Origin: Phycisphaerales bacterium
Lineage (GTDB): Bacteria; Planctomycetota; Phycisphaerae; UBA1845; Fen-1342
Length of the DNA stretch: 64,000 nucleotides
NCBI GenBank assembly: GCA_016716475.1
Contig: JADJWG010000002.1
Location: forward strand, 1,364,001-1,428,000
Reading direction: 5' to 3'
Positions 1-8,271 of the stretch are shown here, piece after piece. How positions within the stretch are numbered: position 1 is the first letter of the stretch; every line of letters starts with the position of its first letter. The notes below the pieces were generated by a model. The model saw only the letters and a program-made list of their open reading frames with translations. It had not been told where the DNA came from and did no database searches. Made by a program: the position numbers and the translations under genes.

Positions 1-1002
1 GTCGGCCGATTCGAGTTTCTTGAACCCGGCAACACGCAGTTCAAGACGGTCGGCGGGTTCATCACCAGCGCTGACGTCCAGACGCTCGACTTGGCGGGAG
101 CGGCCGCCGGTCTCACCGTGATCGACTTCGAGCATGGCACACCCGGCGCCAGCGGCCCGATGACCGGCCCCTGGGATCCCGCACTGCCCAACGAGTTCAC
201 CTTCTCCGGAGGCGTCACCAGCTCGCTCATCGAGACTTGTGCAAGCTGCGGAGTAGGTGGCAGCCAGGCGGCGCGCCTGGTCGTGACTCAGACGACCAAC
301 TCATGGTGGGCCGGAATGTTCTTTCAGGCGGTTCCCATGGATCTGAGCGCTGGCGCCGGCGACAACCTTGCCGCACTCGCTGACCGCGAGCTCTCGGCGC
401 TGCTGAACGCCGCCGGGACCACGCTGCCTTACGGCGTCGTGGAGTTGCGCGTCGAGGACGCTCAGACTGATTCGTTGTACTTCCGCCTCGTGGCCAACGG
501 CTCGTGGCAGTCGATCGGTGGGCCGCTCAGCGGTGCGACGCGCGGCTTCGCCGACCCGGGTCAGACCAACGGTTCGTTCGACTACTTCCAGCCGACCTAC
601 AACATCACCGTCGCGTTTACGAACTTCACGACGCCGACCTGGGGAAGCCCCATCAACCTCGTGATCGACAACATGGCGTACACCGCAAGCGGCACGGTGG
701 TCACAATCCCCGATTCGTTCACGGTGACGGCCACGTTCGCCGAAGAGACGAGCACATGGAACACCGGCGGCCAGCTCACCGTCGATAACGTATTGCTCGC
801 ACTTGTGCCAAACTGCAACGGCGATCTCTCGCTTGACCTGCGCGATTTCGCTCTGGTACAGGCCTGTTTCGCCGGCAGCGGTGTCCCCGTCGCCCCGGAA
901 TGCGCGTGTGGTGATCTGGATGGAGACGGCGATGTCGATGCGGCGGATGGTATCCTGAATGCTATCCGGATCGTTCCACCGCTGCTGGTACTTCCGGAGT
1001 AA
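1..1002 (+). CDS. Secreted dockerin-like protein, 5' end outside window
   Basis: The reading frame is open from the first base, so the N-terminus and any signal peptide lie upstream of the window. The visible 333 residues look like one or two beta-sandwich (carbohydrate-binding-like) domains rich in Thr, Gly, Phe and Asn, with a Cys pair (CASCG) near residue 80. The tail is a planctomycete dockerin-like repeat: PNCNGDLSLDLRDFALVQACF, then a second half with GDLDGDGDVDAAD. The second half normally continues with a hydrophobic F/Y-A-x-F-Q segment, but here it runs into NAIRIVPPLLVLPE and stops, so the last repeat looks degenerate or frameshifted. Such proteins are exported. No catalytic domain is visible in the part present. 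The GH16 gene follows 88 bp downstream in the same direction. Confidence 0.75.
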   Translation, partial: VGRFEFLEPGNTQFKTVGGFITSADVQTLDLAGAAAGLTVIDFEHGTPGASGPMTGPWDPALPNEFTFSGGVTSSLIETCASCGVGGSQAARLVVTQTTNSWWAGMFFQAVPMDLSAGAGDNLAALADRELSALLNAAGTTLPYGVVELRVEDAQTDSLYFRLVANGSWQSIGGPLSGATRGFADPGQTNGSFDYFQPTYNITVAFTNFTTPTWGSPINLVIDNMAYTASGTVVTIPDSFTVTATFAEETSTWNTGGQLTVDNVLLALVPNCNGDLSLDLRDFALVQACFAGSGVPVAPECACGDLDGDGDVDAADGILNAIRIVPPLLVLPE

Positions 1003-1090
1003 CTCCTCCGGCGATTGAGACTGCACGCTTCCGTCGCGTGGCGACGAGTAGTTTCCCGGCCACCAGGCAGTTTCGGGAGAGAGTGGCGCC

Positions 1091-2587
1091 GTGCTTGTGA
1101 CGTACCCCACTTTGCTACGCCGCACCGGCCATCGGGCCGTGTTCGCAGCACTCGCTCTGGCCGGGGCGTCTTTCTCGCTGGCCCAGAGCCAACTGCTCTG
1201 GTCCGACGAGTTCGACGGCACGAGTCTCAATCCGGATCACTGGGAGTACATGCTCGGCAACGGATGTACGTATGGCATCTGCGGTTGGGGTAACAACGAG
1301 CTCCAGTGGTACACGGCCCGGCCCGAGAACATTTTCGTCGCCGATGGCTTGCTGCACATCGTGGCGCGTGAGGATTACTGGAACGGCCACCGCTACACTT
1401 CGGCCCGCATCCGTTCCTTGAACCGGGTTGATTTCCTCTATGGCCGCATGGAGGCGCGCATTCGTCTGCCGCAGGGCGCCGGGCTGTGGCCGGCGTTCTG
1501 GATGCTGCCTTCCAACTCACCTTACGGTGGTTGGGCGGCCAGTGGCGAAATCGACATACTCGAGGCCGTCAACATCCCGCATGCGGCGCACGGCACGTTG
1601 ATCTACGGCGGCGGCTGGCCCCAGCAGGTATACAACAGTGCCAGCTTCTCGACCGGGGGCAATTTCGCCGACGATTTTCACGTCTACACGCTGGTGTGGG
1701 AACCGGACGTCATGCGCTGGTACGTCGACGGAGTGCCCTACCACACCGTGACGAGCGCGACGTGGTGGAGTTCGGCAGCACCGTCGAACCCGCGGGCACC
1801 GTTCGATCACCCGTTCCACTTCCTGCTCAATGTCGCCGTGGGTGGAGATTGGCCGGGGCCGCCGAACAGCACGACGTCGTTCCCCCAGGTCATGTCAATT
1901 GACTATGTGCGCGTGTATGACTTGTGCACTACGTGTCCATTCCACGGTGCGCCGTTTGAGCTGCCCGGGCGCATCGAGGCCGAGGATTTCGACCACGGCG
2001 GAGAAGGCGTCGCCTACCATGACGCCGATGCCGTCAACCACGGCGGGCAGTACCGGGCGGAGGGCGTCGACTTGCAGGTCGCCTCCCACGGTGGCTACAA
2101 CGTCGGGTGGATCGAGCCCGGCGAGTGGATCCAGTACACCATCGCCGTTCGCCGAGCCGGAACATTCGACGCGGTCGCGCGCGTCGCGTCGCCCACCGGC
2201 GGCGGTGTGTTCAACCTGCTGCTGGACGGCTTGCCAATCGGCGGGGACTTCCTCGTTCCAGGCACCGGCGGCTGGCAAGTGTGGACGGCCGTCGAACAGC
2301 GCTTCACGCTCCCGGCGGGCGAGTCTGTGCTGCGGTTCGCGAATGGCGCATCCGTTTCCGGCTACAACCTGAGTTACTTCGACTTCTTCTTCGCGGCGGA
2401 TATCAATCGCGACGGCAACGTGGATTTCAGTGATGTACTGCCCCTCCTGCTGTGTCTCGGTGGACCGGGGGCACTGCCGTCCAACCCAGCTTGCCACGGC
2501 CAGGCGCTGTTGAAGTGCGACATCGACCGTGACCTCGATCTCGATCTGTGGGATCTCGCCGAATTTCAACGGACCTACGGAGGGTGA
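1091..2587 (+). CDS. Secreted GH16 beta-glucanase (laminarinase-like) with CBM6 and dockerin-like tail
   Basis: 498 residues from a GTG start. A signal peptide covers about residues 1-31 (RR, hydrophobic stretch, ASFSLAQS). The GH16 catalytic domain spans about 35-280 and carries the family signature GEIDILEAV, with nucleophile Glu153, Asp155 and acid/base Glu158. GNNELQWYT and the VxVYD end of the fold are also visible. A CBM6-like module follows at about 295-435 (RIEAEDFDHGGEG, GYNVGWIEPGEWIQY), then a dockerin-like pair (ADINRDGNVDFSDV, CDIDRDLDLDLWDLAEFQ). Known GH16 enzymes with this signature hydrolyse beta-1,3 or mixed-linkage glucans, so an outer-surface or secreted laminarinase is the likely role. 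Exact substrate cannot be told from sequence. No sugar transporter or regulator lies nearby. Confidence 0.93.
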   Translation: MLVTYPTLLRRTGHRAVFAALALAGASFSLAQSQLLWSDEFDGTSLNPDHWEYMLGNGCTYGICGWGNNELQWYTARPENIFVADGLLHIVAREDYWNGHRYTSARIRSLNRVDFLYGRMEARIRLPQGAGLWPAFWMLPSNSPYGGWAASGEIDILEAVNIPHAAHGTLIYGGGWPQQVYNSASFSTGGNFADDFHVYTLVWEPDVMRWYVDGVPYHTVTSATWWSSAAPSNPRAPFDHPFHFLLNVAVGGDWPGPPNSTTSFPQVMSIDYVRVYDLCTTCPFHGAPFELPGRIEAEDFDHGGEGVAYHDADAVNHGGQYRAEGVDLQVASHGGYNVGWIEPGEWIQYTIAVRRAGTFDAVARVASPTGGGVFNLLLDGLPIGGDFLVPGTGGWQVWTAVEQRFTLPAGESVLRFANGASVSGYNLSYFDFFFAADINRDGNVDFSDVLPLLLCLGGPGALPSNPACHGQALLKCDIDRDLDLDLWDLAEFQRTYGG

Positions 2588-2787
2588 CGCCGCGGCGCCG
2601 AACAGGAGCCACAGCGCCAGACGCTGGCCCGTCCGGTCCGCGCTCGTCTGTTCCCGCGCTGGTTGCATGCCGCCGCTCCACCCGAGGTTCGTGCATTCGC
2701 CGCCGCCGGGCTAGAGTTGCGGAACGTGGCCCCGCGTGGCACACATGCGGTATACGCCCAGAACATGTCTGCAAAGCACCCTATCCG

Positions 2788-3579
2788 TTACTTCCGCGCA
2801 TGCCGTGCAATGACCACGGCGATACGTTCAACCACCGCGCGCTTCAGGACCGTTCGCTCATGTCGAATGAAACCCGGCAGCGCCTTCGGGCTCAACACCC
2901 AGACTGACACGCCGCGTGGCTGCTTGTCCACGTACCAGCCCGGATACAGCACGACCGGCCGGATCGGCGGCCTCAGTCCTGTCTCCACCTGGATGATCTC
3001 ACGCACCCGTTCGGTCAGTGCATGTACCTGACCAATAGGGTCGCGGTCGGGCTCATGGCCGTCGACACGAATACGTCGGCCGTCATACGTCACGTGCACA
3101 TTGCGGCGCCCCACGTATTTCGAGCGCGTCTTAGTTTCGATGACATACACCCCCGTCGGTCCGACCATGACGTGGTCGATGTTGAAGCCGTTGTCCACAA
3201 GGTCGTGAAACACCTCGTAGCCGCCGCAGCGCAGCCCATCGAGCACCTCGGCCACACTGCGCTCACCCATCGCACCGAGGGTATGACGGCGAATGGCCGC
3301 GCGCAGTTCCGGCCATTTGCGCAGCAGGAAGTAGGCCGTCAGCGCAGCCGCCACCACCGTGAATCCTGCGGCGGTCCACGCGCTCGGCGCTATCGTCAAC
3401 AACCAGCGCAGCCACTCGAAGACCCCGAGGTATATGACCAGCACACAGATTGTGAACCAAGGCACAACCCCTTCGTACAGGATCTCGTCTGCCTGCCTGG
3501 TTTGAGACAACCCGGGTGTGCGCAAGGGAGGTTCACGGAGGGGGGACACAGGCACGGCGCGGTTGGCAGGTTTCATCAT
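2788..3579 (-). CDS. NERD domain membrane protein
   Basis: 263 residues. Two hydrophobic stretches at about 38-62 and 66-90 would anchor it in the membrane. The C-terminal two thirds is a NERD (nuclease-related) domain: GAMGERSVAEVLD, then NGFNIDHVMVGPTGVYVIETKTRS, where the D-H-V and E-T-K-T positions match the restriction-endonuclease-like core (Asp, Glu-x-Lys). The family is predicted to act on nucleic acid but few members have been tested. Two adjacent ATG codons exist; a GGGAG sits 1 nt before the first and 4 nt before the second, so the start may be 3576. It converges with the GH16 gene and no partner gene is obvious. Confidence 0.85.
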   Translation of the reverse strand: MMKPANRAVPVSPLREPPLRTPGLSQTRQADEILYEGVVPWFTICVLVIYLGVFEWLRWLLTIAPSAWTAAGFTVVAAALTAYFLLRKWPELRAAIRRHTLGAMGERSVAEVLDGLRCGGYEVFHDLVDNGFNIDHVMVGPTGVYVIETKTRSKYVGRRNVHVTYDGRRIRVDGHEPDRDPIGQVHALTERVREIIQVETGLRPPIRPVVLYPGWYVDKQPRGVSVWVLSPKALPGFIRHERTVLKRAVVERIAVVIARHARK

Positions 3580-3770
3580 ACTCCCCGGGACAGTAGCTGG
3601 AGCGTGCTCTTGCTCGTGTACGGCCCAGCATAATGGAACCGATCCGTGGGCTTCAAGGTCCGGACATCACAAGATCAATTGCGAGTGCTCGAGCCACCGG
3701 GTGGAACACCGCTACTAGCCATACCAACTCAGCCGCGCTGGATTGCGGCCATGGTCACGGGACCACTCAG

Positions 3771-4499
3771 TCACGATGTTATGGAGCTGTCACGGTCCAC
3801 CCACAATGCGAGAGTGGCCAGATCCGGAACGGTCCATGTCGGCCGAACCGCAGCCCCGGCCGCACGGGTCGCACCGGGACCGCTCCGAACGCAGCGGCGA
3901 TCCACCCAGACGGTGCGCAAGCCGAGTGCCAGGGCGGGCGCATGGTCGTGGTACAGACTCTGCGCCACATGGATCAGATCGTCGCGCGCATAGCCCTGCC
4001 CGGCGAGCCACGCACAGGCCGCCCGAAAGTGGCCAGGAGCGGGCTTATAGGTGCCGGTATCTTCGGCCGTAATCACGGCATCGAACTCCATGCCGAGCTG
4101 CCGCTGGGTGCGAATAAAGGAGGCCCGATCGACGTTGGAAAGAACCAACAGCCGGTAGCGGCGCTGCAGCGTCTGGAGCGCGGCCACGGTGTCACCAAAA
4201 GCCGGCCAGTCGCCGACGGAGTCGCCAAAAGCCGCGCACTCTGCGGCCGTGGCCGACACACCGTGGCGCGCGGCGAGATGCGCGAGCACCTGACGGAGGA
4301 CATCGGGATAACGCAAGTGTCGTGCCGCCGTTTCCACAGCGGCCTCTTCCTCACCGAATGCTGCCAGGAGGGCCTCGTCTCCGACCTTGAGTACGTGGCG
4401 CCTGCGCCACGGCGCGAGCGCAGCCAGCAAGCCGGTTTCCCAATCGATGAGGGTTCCATAGCAGTCGAAACTCAGCACGCGGGCCTTGAAGTTGAGCAT
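3771..4499 (-). CDS. HAD-superfamily hydrolase, haloacid dehalogenase type II-like
   Basis: 242 residues. Motif I is SFDCYGTLIDWE near the N-terminus, with the nucleophile Asp and a Tyr in the DxYGT form used by L-2-haloacid dehalogenase-type members. Motif II is LLVLSNVD and motif III lies around GTYKPAPGHF (the Lys). A helical cap falls between motifs I and II. The Asp pair of motif IV is not in its usual form: HVAQSLYHDHAPALALG is present instead, as in the type II dehalogenase group. It may hydrolyse a 2-haloacid or a small phosphate ester; the substrate cannot be assigned. The start has a good GGGAG ribosome-binding site. Confidence 0.85.
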   Translation of the reverse strand: MLNFKARVLSFDCYGTLIDWETGLLAALAPWRRRHVLKVGDEALLAAFGEEEAAVETAARHLRYPDVLRQVLAHLAARHGVSATAAECAAFGDSVGDWPAFGDTVAALQTLQRRYRLLVLSNVDRASFIRTQRQLGMEFDAVITAEDTGTYKPAPGHFRAACAWLAGQGYARDDLIHVAQSLYHDHAPALALGLRTVWVDRRCVRSGPGATRAAGAAVRPTWTVPDLATLALWVDRDSSITS

Positions 4500-4769
4500 G
4501 GAATCTCCCGTCGGTGCCGGTACATACTCGGACGTAGAGGGCGCAAAACCCGAGCGCGCTGTGCCCTACCAGGCAATTCTAATCGTATCCACGTAGACCA
4601 CACTCGATGTGAGAGCGATGCGGCCAGCCCGTGTTGCGGGCAACCGGGGGACTCCGCTCGAATCACACGGGTATATTGGAGGCGACCGATAAATAAGGTT
4701 CTCGTGTGCTTTGATAACTTGCACAGTCGCGAGTGGGGCGTGCGATCGGCAACGGATGATTTATCCCTC

Positions 4770-4798
4770 TTGAATCTGATAGATTGATGACTTAGCAT
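4770..4798 (+). promoter_or_regulatory. Candidate sigma-70-type promoter of the PEP-CTERM gene
   Basis: TTGAAT at 4770-4775, a 17-nt spacer, then TAGCAT at 4793-4798: four of six matches in each box, in a locally A/T-rich stretch. Transcription would start near 4805 and leave a leader of about 225 nt before the ATG at 5032. This is prediction from sequence only. Confidence 0.4.
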
Positions 4799-4824
4799 CA
4801 GGAGATTCGTGGAAAGAAGCAAGC

Positions 4825-4891
4825 TGGAAGTCCAGCGGAGTCAGCGACCACCTGGGCGACGATGCATTCCCGACCGCGTTTCGGACTTCCA
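4825..4891 (+). other. Inverted repeat in the long leader of the PEP-CTERM mRNA
   Basis: TGGAAGTCC at 4825-4833 pairs perfectly with GGACTTCCA at 4883-4891. GCGG / CCGC just inside could extend the stem. It would fold in the predicted 5' leader. It matches no riboswitch consensus I know. Confidence 0.35.
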
Positions 4892-5031
4892 AGACCCCAC
4901 GATCAACAACAAATTCAGTAAGACCGCACGGGCACCCACAAGAGGTGTCCATGCCTTCATCCATTTACAGCTTGGATGCACGGTGCACCCGAGCACTTTG
5001 TTAAGAAGAAGCAGCCACTCAGGAGGAGAGA

Positions 5032-5736
5032 ATGAAGACCCCGTATTTCATCACTGCACTCACAGCCGTGACGCTGCTGTTGTCGAGCACGGCCCAGGCC
5101 GGCCTGTCGCTCGTGCAACAGGCACAACCAGACGGCACCACGTCGTTGTTCAATGCCATTGCCACGTTGAATTTCGGGAACCAGAAATCACGCCTGGAGG
5201 CCGCCGGACAGGCGACCGTGCAGGGCGGGAACCCCGGGAACGGCTGGTTCAACAACCAGCTCCGTTCGTGGGAAGTCCTGTGGAACAACAGCACGGGAAC
5301 GGTGACGTTCAACGTGTTCGCCTCGTCCGATTGGACCGGCGGAGCCGCGATGTCCACCACGCGTACGCCGGTGTTCACCGCCGGATATGCACTGGTAGGT
5401 CTCGACATCGGCGCGCGCCTCACGAGCACGGACCAGAGCGTGACACTCAGTGACGTAGCGTTCAACGACGGCAACGGGTTCGTGGCGGTTTCCACGGCGA
5501 ACGCCACGTACAGCGGCAACCAGTTCTTCAACAACTACCACGGCTTCGCTGGTACGCTGGGCAATTTCACGTTGCGCGGCAAGGCGATCTTCCCAACCGG
5601 TACCGCCACCGGCGACTCCATGCGGTTCTTCATCAATGGTCGCCAGGCGGAAGCCGTCATTCCCGCGCCCGGCGCGATCCTGCTCGGCAGTCTCGGCCTG
5701 GGCTTGTTCGGCGCCTTGAAGCGCCGCTTCGCTTAA
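5032..5736 (+). CDS. PEP-CTERM sorting-domain protein (P-A-P-G-A type)
   Basis: 234 residues with an excellent GGAGGAGAG ribosome-binding site. A signal peptide occupies about 1-23 (KTPYFITALTAVTLLLSS, cut after AQA). The body, about 24-205, is a beta-rich Asn/Thr/Gly domain with no family I can name. The C-terminus from about 208 is a classical exosortase target: VIPAPGA, a hydrophobic span (ILLGSLGLGLFG), then a basic end KRRFA. Proteins of this type are exported, processed by exosortase/archaeosortase and commonly end up in the extracellular matrix or on the surface. No exosortase gene lies in this window, so it must be processed by one encoded elsewhere. A GC hairpin follows the gene. Confidence 0.9.
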   Translation: MKTPYFITALTAVTLLLSSTAQAGLSLVQQAQPDGTTSLFNAIATLNFGNQKSRLEAAGQATVQGGNPGNGWFNNQLRSWEVLWNNSTGTVTFNVFASSDWTGGAAMSTTRTPVFTAGYALVGLDIGARLTSTDQSVTLSDVAFNDGNGFVAVSTANATYSGNQFFNNYHGFAGTLGNFTLRGKAIFPTGTATGDSMRFFINGRQAEAVIPAPGAILLGSLGLGLFGALKRRFA

Positions 5737-5793
5737 GCCAACAGCCCGTCGCGCAGCGCCGGTGGAAACGCTGTGCGCCGTGAGTCAGATGAA

Positions 5794-5828
5794 GAGCACG
5801 GCCGCGGGTGTCCCCCGTGGCCGTGCTC
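5794..5828 (+). terminator. Strong GC hairpin between PEP-CTERM gene and bioY
   Basis: GAGCACGGCC at 5794-5803 pairs with GGCCGTGCTC at 5819-5828, and inner G/C bases extend the stem around a short loop. There is no U-run afterwards, so it may slow or stop RNA polymerase only weakly, or protect the 3' end of the upstream mRNA. Confidence 0.55.
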
Positions 5829-5922
5829 ACAATGTTCCAAGGTTTTCTGCGCCACGCGGCAGTCCACGGCCCTGCCGGCACGATGGTTGCGACGATACGG
5901 CGGTCCGCTATCATTCGCCTCC

Positions 5923-6543
5923 ATGCATACGCCTGCACCAGCGCACATGCGCGCCGCCGCGTTCGACATGGCCCCCGCCCGTCACCGGAGCATCGCAGCC
6001 GGTGTGGGGATTGTCGGTTTCGCCCTGCTTACGGCCTTGGGTGCCCAGGTCTATGTCCCCCTGCCCCAGACGCCTGTACCCATCACGCTGCAAACGCTGG
6101 TCGTCATGCTGGCCGGAATCACGCTCGGGCCGCGGCTGGGGTTCGCGAGCATGATGTTCTACCTGTTGCTGGGGGCGGCGGGCTATGCCGTCTTCGCCGA
6201 GGCCCGCTGGGGCTTCGGAGCCATCCTCGGTGCCACGGGCGGCTACCTGCTCGGCTTTGCGCTGTGTCAGCCGCTGATCGGCTGGTGCGCTCGAAGGGCG
6301 AATGCCACCTGGCGCGATTTGATCGGGGCGAACCTGGTCGGGCACGCCGTGGTATTCGCGTGCGGACTGGTGTGGTTGAAGATCTTCCTGGGCGTGGGCT
6401 GGGGTGAGGCCGTCCAGTTGGGGCTGGTTCCCTTTCTGCCGGGCTGTACGCTGAAGGTCGTGCTCGGCGTGCTCATCGGCAAGGCCGTGCTGCCGGCCGC
6501 ACGGTATTGGTGGCCGGGGCGGGTGGAAGCGGCGGGCCGGTAA
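5923..6543 (+). CDS. bioY: BioY biotin transporter substrate-binding (S) component
   Basis: 206 residues from the ATG at 5923. An in-frame extension upstream overlaps the hairpin and does not resemble the family, so this start is preferred. About six membrane helices are visible. The BioY hallmark VYVPLPQTPVPITLQTLVVMLAG lies at about residues 40-65, followed by GxxxGPRLG and the conserved GGYLLGF segment. BioY is the membrane S-component that captures biotin in energy-coupling factor transporters; some bacteria use it alone. No ecfA or ecfT gene is next to it, so it either shares an ECF module or works alone. No biotin biosynthesis gene is in the window. Confidence 0.92.
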   Translation: MHTPAPAHMRAAAFDMAPARHRSIAAGVGIVGFALLTALGAQVYVPLPQTPVPITLQTLVVMLAGITLGPRLGFASMMFYLLLGAAGYAVFAEARWGFGAILGATGGYLLGFALCQPLIGWCARRANATWRDLIGANLVGHAVVFACGLVWLKIFLGVGWGEAVQLGLVPFLPGCTLKVVLGVLIGKAVLPAARYWWPGRVEAAGR

Positions 6544-6706
6544 GCGGCGACGGCGGCGGGACTGACGGCGTAGGAGCGGAGGGCGCCGTTCGCGTGGTGT
6601 GCCGCACGTTGCGGTCGTGTTCCGCTCAGCGCTGCTCCACCCGAAACGAAGGTTGCTTCACACAGTCTTAACACGACGCACGGTGTCCGCGGGCTGATCT
6701 TCTTCA

Positions 6707-6712
6707 TATAAT
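6707..6712 (+). promoter_or_regulatory. TATAAT -10-like hexamer upstream of the GAK-like cluster
   Basis: A perfect TATAAT in an otherwise GC-rich spacer. The -35 region at the right distance (TGTCCG) is poor. If it is used, transcription begins near 6719, which argues against translation from the TTG at 6712 and for the starts at 6805 or 6814. Confidence 0.35.
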
Positions 6713-6813
6713 TGTGCCAGATTGCGCTGCGCAGCCGACCGCATGCCGCGGTTGGAGCAGGCCGGTGGATCGAGGATGAGGAGGCATTGCGCCACTTGGG
6801 AGTAGTGAAGTTC

Positions 6814-7956
6814 ATGCCCGCGGAGATCGCGCGTGTCGACACGGCGGCGTTGTCGCCGGAAGTGACGGAGTGGGACCAGGAGGTCTACGACCGCATCACG
6901 TCCACGACCCTCACACCCGAGCAGGCGGAGCGGATCGTCACACCGACAGAGGTTTATCCGCGGCAAACGGCGGTCTTCGGCGTACACTGGCATCCCGAGT
7001 TCGTGCCGATGGAGCTCATTACGCGGCGCGTCGCCACGATGTTTCCCAACGCGACGAGCCAGCTCCTCGTGCCCACCCAGCACAACGTCCTCATGGAACT
7101 GGACGGCTTCGCCGGGGTGGAGGTGGATGCCTACGCTGCCGGTTTCAACCGGAAGGTGCAATTCCTGGTGCACTTCACCGCGGCGCGCGTGCAGAGGGCC
7201 GACACGTTCCGGGCCATGCTGAGCCATACGTACCGCTACCGCGCCAGCCAGCTCTACGAGTTCATCGACACGATCGTCGATCCGCGGTTTGAAGAGCGCG
7301 TCGAGCAGGCCGCCGCCAAAACCGGGGCCGCGTCCGATCTCGTGCACTTCTGCCGCCTGCACGTCACGAAGCTTAAGACGCTGATCGAACAAAACGAGGC
7401 CCGCACCGAACCGGACATGCTCAAGAACAAGCTGATCCGGTTCTACTTCGCGGCACTGGCCGATCGTTTTCCGCGCCCCGTGATCGACCGGGCGCAGGTT
7501 TTCCTGAACGCCGTCAAACAGATTGTGAAGGCCCAGTTTTCGCTGCGGTACTTCTACAGCGCCCAGGAGATCATCGAGGAAGTGCGGGCCTTGGGCGGCG
7601 GCCTCGTCATCCCGCATCCGGAGCAGTTCTGGCCGGTGCTGCTGGCGGATTTCGATGTGGACGGCATCGAAGTGTGGAACCCGCAATCGCGCGAGTACAC
7701 GGAGTTCCTCGTGCATTGCGTCACGCAGCAGAACCGCACGACCCGCCGCGGGCAGCGGCGTCTGCTGATCACGATGGGGGACGATACGCACTTCGGCGAA
7801 AAGGTACTGGCGCCGCAGCATCAGGACGCCGCCAAGGCCAGCCGCGAACTCGGCGTGCAGCCGGCCTGGGACGACCTGGCGATTCGCAAGGCGCTCACGG
7901 TGGCCGGGGCGGATCGCGCGTCGCTGATTCAGGAATACAAGGCGCGGCTGGCCTGA
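6814..7956 (+). CDS. PHP-fold metal-dependent hydrolase of the GAK-like cluster
   Basis: 380 residues from the ATG at 6814, which has GGGAG 11 nt upstream; a GTG at 6805 or TTG at 6712 in the same frame are alternatives. Three motifs fit the PHP (polymerase and histidinol phosphatase) metal site: HWHPE at 58-62, IPHPEQFW around 268, and GDDTHFGEK around 323-329. PHP proteins are usually phosphoesterases with two or three metal ions in the cytoplasm. A long helical, charged region (about 120-240) sits between the first and second motifs. It is the first gene of a tight plus-strand run with an amphi-Trp protein, a kinase fusion, an ATP-grasp enzyme and an HprK-like kinase, so it likely acts in the same unknown pathway. 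The precise family could not be named. Confidence 0.7.
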   Translation: MPAEIARVDTAALSPEVTEWDQEVYDRITSTTLTPEQAERIVTPTEVYPRQTAVFGVHWHPEFVPMELITRRVATMFPNATSQLLVPTQHNVLMELDGFAGVEVDAYAAGFNRKVQFLVHFTAARVQRADTFRAMLSHTYRYRASQLYEFIDTIVDPRFEERVEQAAAKTGAASDLVHFCRLHVTKLKTLIEQNEARTEPDMLKNKLIRFYFAALADRFPRPVIDRAQVFLNAVKQIVKAQFSLRYFYSAQEIIEEVRALGGGLVIPHPEQFWPVLLADFDVDGIEVWNPQSREYTEFLVHCVTQQNRTTRRGQRRLLITMGDDTHFGEKVLAPQHQDAAKASRELGVQPAWDDLAIRKALTVAGADRASLIQEYKARLA

Positions 7957-7980
7957 GCGGCCGTGGGAGTCGACGGTTCC

Positions 7981-8262
7981 ATGGGAAAGCGGGAAGCGTT
8001 CTCGTTCGAGGCCCTGCAAGATGCGGAGGCGGTCGCAACGTACCTCGGTGCGCTTGCGGACGGCGTCCGGGAAGGTCGCGTCGTGTTGCGCAGCGACGGG
8101 CGCACGCTCCAGCTCGGTCCACGCGGGCTGCTGCGATTCCGGATTGAGGGCAAGCGCGGCAAGCACCAGTCCCGTCTCGTGCTCCAGGTTGCCTGGCGCG
8201 AAGACAGCGGCACGGAAGAACCCCGCCCCAACGACCTGACGATCGACGCTGGCAAGACCTAA
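7981..8262 (+). CDS. Amphi-Trp domain protein
   Basis: 93 residues from the ATG at 7981; a GTG at 7963 is an alternative. The pattern matches the small amphi-Trp domain: an N-terminal EAFSFEALQDAEAVATYLGALADG helix, a strand-turn-strand VVLRSDGRTLQLGPRGLLRF, then LVLQVAWRED with the characteristic Trp. In the naming used by NCBI protein families, amphi-Trp proteins are markers of the GAK (Grasp, Amphi-Trp, Kinase) system, whose function is unknown. Small size and lack of catalytic residues suggest an adaptor or carrier that the neighbouring enzymes modify; that is inference. It lies 24 bp after the PHP gene and 9 bp before the kinase fusion. Confidence 0.82.
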   Translation: MGKREAFSFEALQDAEAVATYLGALADGVREGRVVLRSDGRTLQLGPRGLLRFRIEGKRGKHQSRLVLQVAWREDSGTEEPRPNDLTIDAGKT

Positions 8263-8271
8263 CGGCCACTC

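Larger units (their letters stand above)
4500..5031. other. 532-bp intergenic region between divergent genes
   Basis: No convincing gene. It holds the start region of the HAD gene (minus strand) and a long, unusually A/T-rich leader before the PEP-CTERM gene (plus strand). A promoter-like pair and an 8-9 bp inverted repeat in the predicted leader are listed separately. A short palindrome, TGCACGGTGCA, lies just upstream of the PEP-CTERM ribosome-binding site, around 4977-4987. Confidence 0.6.

Noticed and set aside
301..1230. Minus-strand frame with a protein-like stretch around 950-1020
   Set aside because: It covers the coding strand of the dockerin protein and the intergenic gap and has no ribosome-binding site or domain.
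4800..5031. Possible c-di-GMP or other known riboswitch in the PEP-CTERM leader
   Set aside because: None of the conserved loop sequences of known classes could be found; only a simple inverted repeat remains.
5773..5922. N-terminal extension of BioY
   Set aside because: It crosses the hairpin after the PEP-CTERM gene and lacks similarity to BioY.
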